Shown here in pieces: positions 7,574 to 12,953 of a DNA stretch of 12,953 bases. Position 1 is the first letter of the stretch. Each line of letters opens with the position of its first letter. The position numbers and the translations under genes were made by a program. The notes below the pieces were generated by a model, which was not told where the DNA came from, made no database searches, and saw only the letters and a program-made list of their open reading frames with translations. This stretch comes from Chloromonas sp. AAM2 (lineage: Eukaryota; Chlorophyta; Chlorophyceae; Chlamydomonadales; Chlamydomonadaceae), in NCBI GenBank assembly GCA_004335635.1, contig QAXH01003245.1, positions 1 through 12,953 on the forward strand, in the 5' to 3' direction.

Positions 7574-7694
7574 GGTCTTGCGCTCGAGTCCCTGCTGTAC
7601 CGGTGCGAGGTGCTCCAGGGGCGGCTCAGGCTCTGCATGGCGCCTATGGGCGGGTCGCTGTCGAGCATGGCACGCAGACTCAACCCCACAGCAG
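7574..7694 (+). CDS. Exon 7 of the main gene, Leu/Arg-rich
   Basis: The CAG acceptor (7571-7573) and GTGAGG donor at 7695 bound 121 nt. In phase 0, as exon 6 requires, it encodes GLALESLLYRCEVLQGRLRL followed by CMAPMGGSLSSMARRLNPTA, a plausible helical segment, and leaves one base. All three frames are open here because of high GC. Phase 0 is preferred because it links exon 6 and the exon at 8353. A competing reading uses an extra exon 7396-7513 with a hydrophobic run (SVIMTIVVILLFM) and a different frame here, but that does not fit the phase at 8353. Confidence 0.4.
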
Positions 7695-7800
7695 GTGAGG
7701 GGGCCAGAGGTGGCAGCCTCGGTCAGATCAGGACGTACTGATTGCTTTGAGGCACGAGGGGCACACACAGAGGGGAGAGGGGCGCACAGTGGGCCGGGCC

Positions 7801-7860
7801 AGCTTAGGGTTCAGCTTAGGGTTCGGTTTAGGGTTCAGCTTGGGGTTCTGTTTAGGGTTC
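7801..7860. repeat. Five-unit degenerate 12-bp array with TTTAGGG-like motif
   Basis: Five consecutive 12-bp units of the form TTAGGGTTC plus three variable bases, one unit carrying TTGGGG instead. The word GTTTAGGGTTC occurs within it. TTTAGGG is the telomeric unit of land plants and several green algae, but telomeres have no 12-bp period, so this is at most a degenerate interstitial derivative. It lies in the proposed intron 7695-8352. In the minus sense it would read as four-residue NPKL-type repeats, in the plus sense as LGFS-type repeats. Confidence 0.8.
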
Positions 7861-8352
7861 ATGCAAGGGAGGCACATGTGGGCTGTGGGCAAGGCAGAGA
7901 TGGCCACCCGCAATACCCACACACTGTTCACCTTGTTTGAACTGTTTGCATGCCCAACTTGTTTTTGTGGCTTGTACTGCATGTTTGGCCGCATGTGCAT
8001 GATTCGCGTCACACTAGGCTTTGCTATAGTAGGTGGCTACTGCAAACCGCACAAGTGACCAGAAAGTGCTCTGCATTGCATTCAAGTGCATGTGTGTGAG
8101 GACCAGACACGCAAGTGAGCTCAGCCGTACTCTTTGTACAGTATGTGCCTTGACACTTGCATGCACCTCTCATGCAGCCACAGGCGCCGACCCACACTGC
8201 AGACATGGACCCGGCATTCCCATGCACCTCTTGTGCTTTGCTCTTGCATACAAGGACCGGACGCTATATTTCACACAACACTGAGCTGCTGCGCCCATTT
8301 GCCTGGAAGTAGGAGCCCTGACTTTTTGCACACATCCCATGCAAAACCGCAG

Positions 8353-8642
8353 GCGTGTCCGGCTTGACCCACATCGCACGACATGGTCATGGCATTCCCA
8401 TGGCTCTGGAGGCGGGGTCAGGGGCGGTGGCCACATGGATAGCGCCTGGGGCCTCGGGGGCCCACGTCTCTCCGGGGCACCGGGAGGAGGGACCACTGTC
8501 TGCCTCACTCGGCAGGTTCCTCATGCCAGGTGTGGGGGTGCCACTTTGTACCGTAGAACCAGAAGTAATTAAAAGCCTGGAATGTTCGAACTGGTCTAGA
8601 TTGTGCAGTGGCGCAGGGAGCAGGCCATTGTACTGGCAGTAA
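8353..8642 (+). CDS. Exon 8 of the main gene, Gly/Ala-rich; right border ambiguous
   Basis: It begins after CAG (8350-8352) with two bases that complete a Gly codon with the base left by exon 7. The frame is open to TAA at 8640-8642 and protein-like throughout: GLTHIARHGHGIPMALEAG, then a Gly/Ala stretch with WIAPGASGAHVSPG, then SLGRFLMPGVGVPLCTVEPE. The TAA could be a real stop. Alternatives are a phase-0 donor GTAATT at 8565, which would link in frame to the next exon, or CA|GTAAGA at 8639, which does not match that exon's open phase. Strong local GC rise compared with the flanks. Family unknown. Confidence 0.45.
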
Positions 8643-8735
8643 GAGAACTATTTGCGCAAATTTGATATTCGCGTGGACGTGCTTCCTGGTGTGCACTCCC
8701 TCCTTGTAATGGTCTTGAACACGTTCTTTCCACAG

Positions 8736-8794
8736 TCAAAGTGTAGGTTGCAGACTGTCAGTGATAGAAGCGGGGCTTGGAATGTGAACACTGG
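8736..8794 (+). CDS. Exon 9 of the main gene, small
   Basis: It has the best splice borders in the window: TTCTTTCCACAG before it and GTAAGT (8795-8800) after it. Only phase 0 is open across the 59 nt, giving SKCRLQTVSDRSGAWNVNT and leaving two bases. Phase 0 requires the previous exon to end at 8564 (GTAATT) rather than at 8638 or at the TAA. The next exon supplies the single base needed. The strong borders make this a likely real exon even if its connection to the left is uncertain. Confidence 0.5.
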
Positions 8795-8862
8795 GTAAGT
8801 ATAGAGACTTGGTAGGCTGCATCCTTTGTTTGCTTGCCTTTGGCGCCGCCGGTACCTCACAG

Positions 8863-9058
8863 AGGCCCGACAAATCAAGTGAGGCAAACAAAGCAGGCAG
8901 GACAGGCCAAAGAAAGTCAGGAAACAAACAGAACCGCCCAGGCTAACGTAGAAGGCCAAAGCAAGAGAGCCGAAACAGGCCAACATGGAAGAGCCAAAGG
9001 CTTCATGAGGCCCAGGCTTCATGAGGCTGCCTACTTTACGTTTCTGCCTTTGGCATAG
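8863..9058 (+). CDS. Exon 10 of the main gene, Gln/Lys/Glu-rich, candidate terminal exon
   Basis: The acceptor CAG at 8860-8862 lies behind a TTTG/CTT-rich stretch. One leading base completes a Gly codon with exon 9; the frame then runs to TAG at 9056-9058. The product is strongly hydrophilic and helix-prone (QAGQAKESQETNRTAQANVE, then GQSKRAETGQHGRAKGF), with a short aromatic end YFTFLPLA. The TAG is the natural end of the chain. A GTGAGG donor-like site at 8879 is an alternative. I see no TGTAA-type or AATAAA-type poly(A) signal directly after, which leaves the end open. Confidence 0.4.
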
Positions 9059-9145
9059 CCAGCACCTGAGCCAGTACAATGTACGCTAGCGGATGATCAG
9101 TTGTTGAGACAGTGACTTGTTGGTTGTTGCCATGCGCCCATGCAG

Positions 9146-9900
9146 GACCGCGCCCCGTGCACCACACACTGGGACAGGTCTCCATGCACACACAACGGCA
9201 TGGCTGCATCAGCCTCCTCATGTCCTCCGCCAGCCATGCGAGATCAGCCAGATCACATGCGGCTCAGAGAGAAATGGGCAGAGGAACGGACACCATGCCA
9301 GTAGCAGCAGATACTGAACGGCAGGGAGCGGGTTCACAGCAGCAGCTTACTGTGACGCAGGAAAGTGACCAGCCAAGGCAGGGTGGCCAAGGCCTAGTCA
9401 GGCTTGGGCTAGCTGCATGCACCACGGTAGCAGATACTTATTCTGTGTCTGCATGGCATTCACGCTCTCTGAATGCCACACACGCTGATCAAGGCGAATG
9501 CTCCGGCTCAACCGTTTCAGCTGGTGGGCATATAGGGGTGCTGATGGCGAGTGGTAGCAGCACTGGTTTGCAGATATGCAGCCTGCCTGATGCACGTGGC
9601 ATGTCCGTTTCTATCACGTGGGCAGCGGTTGCACCGCATGGCTCAGCTGGAGGTGCAGCTCAGGCCGGCCCCATCGCCCAGACGCATGATGTGAGCAGGG
9701 CCTCACAGGGCACTGGTATGGGAGCAGTAGAAACGGGTAGAAACAGGCATGGGCTGAAGCACGTGGGCCATGTGGCAGAGCTGAGTGCGCATGTGCCTCT
9801 CAGGGATGGCGTGAGCGTTACTCCAGGCGTTGTCCTAGTGGGTGGCCAAGGGTGCGGCACCAAGCTACTCCTAGCGTGTGGCACAAACTGGAAGTTCTGA
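9146..9900 (+). CDS. Longest open frame in the window; Gly/Ala/Ser-rich protein of unknown family
   Basis: The frame is open from a GTG at 9112 to TGA at 9898-9900, 262 codons in all, which is unlikely by chance at this base composition. There is no ATG near the left end; the first is at 9184. A CAG acceptor at 9143-9145 behind a TTG/GTTG-rich stretch gives a natural exon start, with two leading bases. The last two thirds look like a folded, beta-rich or glycine-rich protein: GHIGVLMASGSSTGLQICSL, SVSITWAAVAPHGSAGGAA, DGVSVTPGVVLVGGQGCGTK. A small direct repeat (GTAGAAAC) lies at 9727-9745. No transmembrane segment or known motif was seen. Either the terminal exon of a separate gene or a continuation of the gene at 4270-9058; the phases do not settle this. 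Confidence 0.5.
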
Positions 9901-10199
9901 GTCCTTGCTATCCGGTAGGGCTGTGGCAGGGTGAACCTTGATTTCCCAGGCCTGTTTCTGGCCAGTTTCCTGCAGGTGGCTTTGCGTGTACACCAGGAAG
10001 CACCTCCACACAAAGGACTAAATCTTACCCCCTCCATTTAAGAAAGGTGTCATGGGTTTGTTGTTTGCTTGTGCACGTGGCCTCCTTCCCAATGCAGATG
10101 TCTTGACATGATCCTGTCATCCCTCCAAGCAGCTTACACCCACAATCGCACAGATATGCACATTTTACACCCACTGGCACGTCAATACAAGGCCAGTGC
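9901..10199. other. Spacer after the long frame
   Basis: No plus-strand gene supported. Minus-strand frames (9660-10037 and 10025-10300) overlap the better plus-strand candidates and look like shadows. No clear poly(A) signal or repeat recognised. Confidence 0.4.
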
Positions 10200-10469
10200 T
10201 TGCCACAGGCCCCTGAGCCCCATGACCGGCCCCTGATCACATCACCATGTGCAGCTGTTGCCGCCACGCTTCCTTTGCATGGAGCCCAAGACCAGGACAA
10301 AGCCAGACTGTCTAAGCTGCTTATACAAGAGTTGCCTTCGTGCTCTTCTAATATGGACGATCCAACATCAATTGCAGCACCAGAGAGCGCATTAAGGACC
10401 CTCCATCCCCACTGGCAAAGCAGCTACAATCCCTGCTTGGCACGCGCACCTACATGGCTAAGATTATGA
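10200..10469 (+). CDS. Candidate exon, paralogous to the frame at 11672
   Basis: Eighty-nine codons open to TGA at 10467-10469. Residues about 17-50 (AAVAATLPLHGAQDQDKARL, then SKLLIQELPSCSSN) align in the same frame with a segment at 11672-11760 (AAVELSLHGGPDKSRQFKVL, then ARRLVSCFRN), sharing AAV, L-x-LHG, DK-x-R, K-x-L and L-x-SC-x-x-N. The gaps between the two fall in codon-like steps, which supports coding and descent from a duplicated exon. No ATG begins the conserved part, so it would be an internal exon. Family and function unknown. Confidence 0.35.
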   Translation: MPQAPEPHDRPLITSPCAAVAATLPLHGAQDQDKARLSKLLIQELPSCSSNMDDPTSIAAPESALRTLHPHWQSSYNPCLARAPTWLRL

Positions 10470-10540
10470 AGTTCTTCTGAATACACTCACTGTGCACATG
10501 TGGTTTGAAGCGAGCTTGGTGCCGTAAACTGACGCTTGAT

Positions 10541-10573
10541 TGCCGTAAACTGTAAAAAAAAGTTTGCCAGTTG
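10541..10573 (+). repeat. Dispersed core repeat with TGCCGTAAACTG extension
   Basis: TGCCGTAAACTGT, an A-run and AGTTTGCCAGTTGGCACGAC. The core diverges after GCCAGTT. The upstream TGCCGTAAACTG is itself duplicated 21 bp earlier (10520-10531) and is shared with the copy at 10932, so homology in this pair extends left beyond the A-run. Confidence 0.75.
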
Positions 10574-10720
10574 GCACGACAGCGTTGCCCAGCATGCCAT
10601 GCCGCCGCCTGCTGTACCGCGTGCTGGCAGCAGGTCAGTAGCAATGCGACTGACACGTGATAGCGGAAGCTTGCAGAATGCTGCCAGAATGCTGCCACTG
10701 AAAGACATGGCTACCGCAAA

Positions 10721-10799
10721 TCACATGTAGCTGATAAATATATATGTATTTACACCTCATGTAGCTGATATATATATATATATATATATGTATTTACAT
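10721..10799. repeat. Tandem AT-rich repeat with (TA)n tracts
   Basis: Two units of the form CATGTAGCTGATA, a variable TA run and TGTATTTACA, followed by a partial third (CATGTAGGTGATCA, about 10803-10816). The second unit has a long uninterrupted TA run. A likely site of length variation and easy DNA unwinding. Confidence 0.85.
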
Positions 10800-10888
10800 C
10801 ACATGTAGGTGATCAACGGTAAGTGAAGCCCATCTAGGATGTCAAGGTCAAATGCAGCACACAATTGCCAACAAGTACTTATTGACTT

Positions 10889-10936
10889 TGCACACCAGGA
10901 CTGCCGCCTACACAGGACTGCACACCAGGACTTGCC
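10889..10936. repeat. Direct repeat TGCACACCAGGACT, period about 30 bp
   Basis: TGCACACCAGGACTGCC and TGCACACCAGGACTTGCC begin about 30 bp apart, with ACACAGGACTGCA between them. It abuts the dispersed repeat copy starting at 10932. Confidence 0.75.
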
Positions 10937-11008
10937 GTAAACCGAAACTGTAAAAGAAAAAGTTTGCCAGTTCTGGGACAATTTTCAGGATCGCCACTGG
11001 TACCAGTG
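10932..11008 (+). repeat. Dispersed palindromic repeat with CACTGGTACCAGTG
   Basis: TTGCCGTAAACCGAAACTG, an A-rich run, AGTTTGCCAGTTCTGGGACA and ATTTT, then GCCACTGGTACCAGTGG. The last palindrome is perfect with a TA centre, where the copies at 2068 and 2259 have an AA centre in the same place. The middle palindrome GACAGTTTTGAAACTGTC is not preserved here. This distant copy shows that the core and the last palindrome belong to one element. Confidence 0.8.
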
Positions 11009-11671
11009 GAGAGGCTGCTAATAGCGAGTGACTCAGAAGATGTGATTTCTCGCATAATGTCTGAATTTGCTAGATCTGCTAACAATTGAATTGGATTTCC
11101 AGCTATGTTTCATGTAAAATTGTGTTAATGTGTAAACAATTCCTAGCCCGTTACGAGACACCACAAATTGAGACACCATAACCATCATCCATGGTGCGCT
11201 TGAATTTACACTGAAACCCTCAAGACAGACTGATCCTTTTTTTTTACAACCCCTCAAACAGTTACACATGCATGATTTTGCACGTGTTGTGATCGCCAAA
11301 GCTTGCAAGCTGATGGGTCGAATGGCAAGATCTATGTGACTGGGTGCTGATGGCTGCTGACGTCGTACCAAGAGCCATGTTTAACACGCACCAGTTGGAC
11401 CTAGTTGCACTAGTTGTTTCGCCATCACCAACATTACGAAACCGTGGAAGTCCTGGAAGTTGGAGGAAAACCTTCTATATTTCACCGTTTTCCTCATCCG
11501 TCGTTGCTTGGGGAAGCCTAGGCCTTGATCCATCCCGGTCTCAGGCATGGCCTGCTAGCGTTCACGCTCTGTGCATGTGGCTCTCCCTGTTGTAATTTCT
11601 ATAATCAGCGACTGAACCCACACAAACTACACAGCTGCATGCTGTGGCACTACGCATAAACATATCACCAT
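11009..11671. other. Unresolved stretch with weak open frames
   Basis: A plus-strand frame from about 11344 to TAA at 11593-11595 (containing LRNRGSPGSWRKTFYISPFS) is protein-like in part but has no recognised borders. The opposing minus-strand frame 11033-11371 has poor composition. A nine-T run lies at 11238-11246. A TGTAA, which is used as a poly(A) signal in green algae, overlaps the 11593 stop. Coding status undecided. Confidence 0.3.
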
Positions 11672-12007
11672 GTGGCTGCTGTCGAGCTTTCGTTGCATGG
11701 AGGACCAGACAAATCGAGACAGTTCAAAGTGCTTGCACGAAGGTTGGTCTCTTGCTTTCGTAACCTGAACACAAGACATGTCAGATGCAGATGCAGGCAT
11801 TCCAAAGGCCGTCACCGCGCAGACACAAAGGACCTGAGTGAATGCCAGAGACGCGTTTTAAGCGAGCCATTCAGACTGCTGCTGTTTGTCATGATTCAGT
11901 CAGACGCACCAAGACGCACGCACACCTTGGAACAGGTGCAGAAAGTCAGAAGCAACACACAAAACTATGTTATAGCTCGTTGTCATGAAGCGTCAGATTG
12001 GATGTAA
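11672..12007 (+). CDS. Candidate exon, paralogous to the frame at 10200
   Basis: The frame is open to TAA at 12005-12007, which is part of a TGTAA. Its first 30 or so codons match the frame at 10200-10469 in the same phase (see there). The rest is basic and Cys/His-containing (RHVRCRCRHSKGRHRADTK) and then has a mixed segment, ECQRRVLSEPFRLLLFVMIQ. It begins inside an ATGTGG context, but the ATG at 11670 is in another frame that soon stops, so a spliced-in start is needed. The TGTAA at the end fits a 3'-terminal exon in a green alga. Function unknown. Confidence 0.35.
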   Translation: MAAVELSLHGGPDKSRQFKVLARRLVSCFRNLNTRHVRCRCRHSKGRHRADTKDLSECQRRVLSEPFRLLLFVMIQSDAPRRTHTLEQVQKVRSNTQNYVIARCHEASDWM

Positions 12008-12089
12008 AACGATGTAGGTAAAGCAGCGAATGAAGTCATGATGTCAACACAAAGTCATCAAGCCAAGGCACAGTCATGAATCCAGTCGT

Positions 12090-12166
12090 CAATGAAAGGT
12101 CGGCCTCGAAAGGCTCCGAGGCAATCATTGAGTGACAGGTCGGCCATAAAGAGCCAGAGCCTGTCA
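12090..12166. repeat. Two tandem imperfect palindromes sharing AGGTCGGCC
   Basis: The first unit has outer arms TCAATGA (12090-12096) and TCATTGA (12125-12131) and inner arms GCCTCG and CGAGGC. The second has arms TGACAGG (12133-12139) and CCTGTCA (12160-12166). The two units share AGGTCGGCC at the same distance from their left ends, so they look like diverged tandem copies that both kept self-complementarity. A direct repeat GTCAAGGTGAA x2 follows at about 12169-12190. Confidence 0.7.
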
Positions 12167-12242
12167 TTGTCAAGGTGAAGTCAAGGTGAATGAAAAGTAA
12201 AAGTGTCACTGCTGGAACACTCTAACTATTGTCGGAACGTGT

Positions 12243-12269
12243 CCAGAGTGCCCCTGCCTCGCACTCTGG
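12243..12269. repeat. Perfect 9-bp inverted repeat
   Basis: CCAGAGTGC (12243-12251) and GCACTCTGG (12261-12269) flank a 9-nt pyrimidine-rich loop. It is followed by GGTCTGCCTC rather than a T-run. It may be a third structural element after the hairpins at 12090-12166. Confidence 0.75.
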
Positions 12270-12358
12270 GGTCTGCCTCTTCCTTCCTCGTAGACAGTCC
12301 CATGGTTCACACGTTCAATGCATAGCTTGAGTCTAAAGCTTCCCAGTCTAGGCTCTAT

Positions 12359-12381
12359 CACACACACACACACACACACAC
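12359..12381. repeat. (CA)n microsatellite
   Basis: An uninterrupted CA run of about 23 nt, followed by CTCCCC-rich sequence and a second CACAGACGCACACTCTCCCC block. Confidence 0.95.
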
Positions 12382-12411
12382 TCCCCTTCCCACAGACGCA
12401 CACTCTCCCCA

Positions 12412-12692
12412 CCCCAGAGCTACAAGAACAAACGCTCTGGATATGGTACGACCCAACAAGGCCTGATCGTCTGCCTGGCTACGGCAAGTCTGATGGCAAT
12501 GGCTTGTGGCCATGCGGCTACGCCTCAGCCTGGCACGCAGGAATGCCGCTGTGGCAAGCAGCTGTCCTGGCCCGCTTTGGCACAGGTGGTGGGACTGCAG
12601 GAATGCCCTTGCTTGGCCCTGAGCGACCCCAAGCCGGCCTAACCACTGCCACAGCACAGACAGCTACAGCGCCAGCACGTGCTGCTCTTTAA
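12412..12692 (+). CDS. Candidate terminal exon, Trp/Gly/Pro-rich
   Basis: The frame is open from before the CA microsatellite to TAA at 12690-12692. The part after the CCCCAG at 12411-12416 is protein-like: LWIWYDPTRPDRLPGYGKSD, then NGLWPCGYASAWHAGMPLWQ. It has an internal 60-bp-spaced repeat of GCAGGAATGCC (AGMPL twice, near 12538 and 12597). Its stop overlaps the stop of the minus-strand frame at 12689, so the two converge tail to tail, and one may be a shadow. A minus-strand frame (12358-12657) also overlaps. Family unknown. Confidence 0.25.
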
Positions 12693-12953
12693 AGGCTGCT
12701 GGTAGGAGGTGCAGCCTGAGCAGGGGTGAAAAGACTGCGGGTGCTGGTCGGACGTGGGGCGGCGCTGGATGCAGGCTGGCTGGTACGGACACTAACACGC
12801 TCTGCCCTCTGCACGGTGGTGGTTGGAGGCGCTGGCTCAGCACGTGCTGGGGCATTGCGGGTGCTGGTCGGGCGTGTGGCAGCGCTGGATGCAGGCTGGC
12901 TGGTACGGACGCTAACACGCTCTGCCCTCTGCACGGTGGTGGTTGGAGGCGCT
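12689..12953 (-). CDS. Partial repeat protein, Pro/Thr/Ser/Arg-rich (5' end beyond window)
   Basis: The minus-strand frame is open from the right edge to TAA (12691-12689) and has no start in the window. It contains one full and one partial 40-residue repeat; each carries QRAERVSVRTSQPASSAA and RPTSTR, joined by Ala/Pro-rich linkers. The two DNA copies differ at four positions over 98 bp: three are third-codon positions in this frame and silent, and the fourth changes Pro to Thr. Other frames would take more amino-acid changes, so this frame is the likely coding one. Such low-complexity, hydroxylatable Pro/Thr/Ser repeats are common in algal wall or surface proteins, but that link is inference. 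The CDS could continue by splicing rather than stop here. Confidence 0.5.
   Translation of the reverse strand, partial: APPTTTVQRAERVSVRTSQPASSAATRPTSTRNAPARAEPAPPTTTVQRAERVSVRTSQPASSAAPRPTSTRSLFTPAQAAPPTSSL
12736..12953. repeat. 120-bp tandem repeat, 1.8 units in view
   Basis: The unit starting at 12736 recurs at 12856. Over the 98 bp in view the copies differ at only four sites (12752/12872, 12757/12877, 12761/12881, 12791/12911). The period of exactly 120 bp keeps a reading frame. The array is cut by the window edge, so the copy number is unknown. Sequence 5' of the first unit (12710-12735) resembles the linker only weakly, so the array likely ends there. Confidence 0.95.

Noticed and set aside
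7728..8012. Minus-strand frame encoding NPKL repeats
   Set aside because: The repeated peptide is simply the 12-bp array translated; flanking sequence in that frame is not protein-like.
7747..8058. Plus-strand frame with Cys-rich hydrophobic tail (FACPTCFCGLYCMFG)
   Set aside because: It runs through the 12-bp array and lies in the proposed intron 7695-8352. It could be an alternative exon, but its borders and phase were not supported.
8580..8600. GTTCGAACT as a tRNA B-box
   Set aside because: No acceptor stem, D-arm or anticodon arm could be arranged around it, and it lies within a protein-like frame.
8650..8661. 12-bp palindrome ATTTGCGCAAAT as an operator-like site
   Set aside because: A single palindrome just after a possible exon end. 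No partner site or promoter context, and expected occasionally by chance.
9660..10037. Minus-strand 125-codon frame
   Set aside because: Mostly antisense to the longer plus-strand frame ending at 9900. The Arg/Pro/Cys-rich composition is typical of a shadow.
1..12953. CRISPR array, bacterial operons, rRNA, integrase or transposase genes
   Set aside because: No regularly spaced identical repeats, no Shine-Dalgarno-led gene packing, no rRNA-like sequence, and no catalytic motifs of transposases or reverse transcriptases in any frame I read.

Overview
This looks like nuclear DNA of a eukaryote with spliceosomal introns. There is no bacterial-style packing of long genes. The open frames are short and repeatedly bounded by GTGAGT/GTGAGC/GTAAGT-type donors and CAG acceptors. 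Base composition is balanced, with GC-rich presumptive exons, many TGCATG-type words, TG/CA/TA/GAGT microsatellites and a degenerate TTTAGGG-like array. A green alga (Chlorophyta) is my best guess, but this rests on general appearance only. I recognise no protein family with confidence, so every gene call is structural (reading frame, splice sites, phase, composition).

Layout. Positions 1-4200 are gene-poor: microsatellites, small perfect inverted repeats, and most copies of a dispersed repeat family whose core reads AAGTTTGCCAGTTCTGGGAC. Its fullest copies carry consecutive short palindromes. A few protein-like open stretches here (about 874-1119, 1251-1511, 1787-2070, 3421-3580) may be exons or captured fragments and are low confidence. 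Positions 4270-9058 on the + strand hold the best gene candidate. It is a chain of exons whose phases agree across most junctions: 4270-4919, 5424-5516 (or 5298-5516), 5946-6093, 6646-6746, 6814-6997, an unresolved exon ending at 7313, 7574-7694, 8353 to about 8564 or 8642, 8736-8794, and 8863-9058 with a TAG stop. A classical signal-peptide-like segment in the first exon suggests a secreted, luminal or membrane-anchored product of unknown function.

Positions 9146-9900 hold the longest uninterrupted frame, a Gly/Ala/Ser-rich polypeptide of unknown family. Two frames further on, 10200-10469 and 11672-12007, share a diverged segment that aligns in the same reading frame, so they look like paralogous exons. 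Copies of the palindromic repeat reappear at 10.5-11.0 kb. I found none between about 4.1 and 10.5 kb, the region with the exon chain.

Positions 12090-12270 hold three compact inverted repeats. The right edge has a minus-strand Pro/Thr/Ser/Arg-rich frame built on a 120-bp (40-codon) tandem repeat; three of four differences between copies are synonymous in that frame. It converges on a less certain plus-strand frame whose stop codon overlaps its own.
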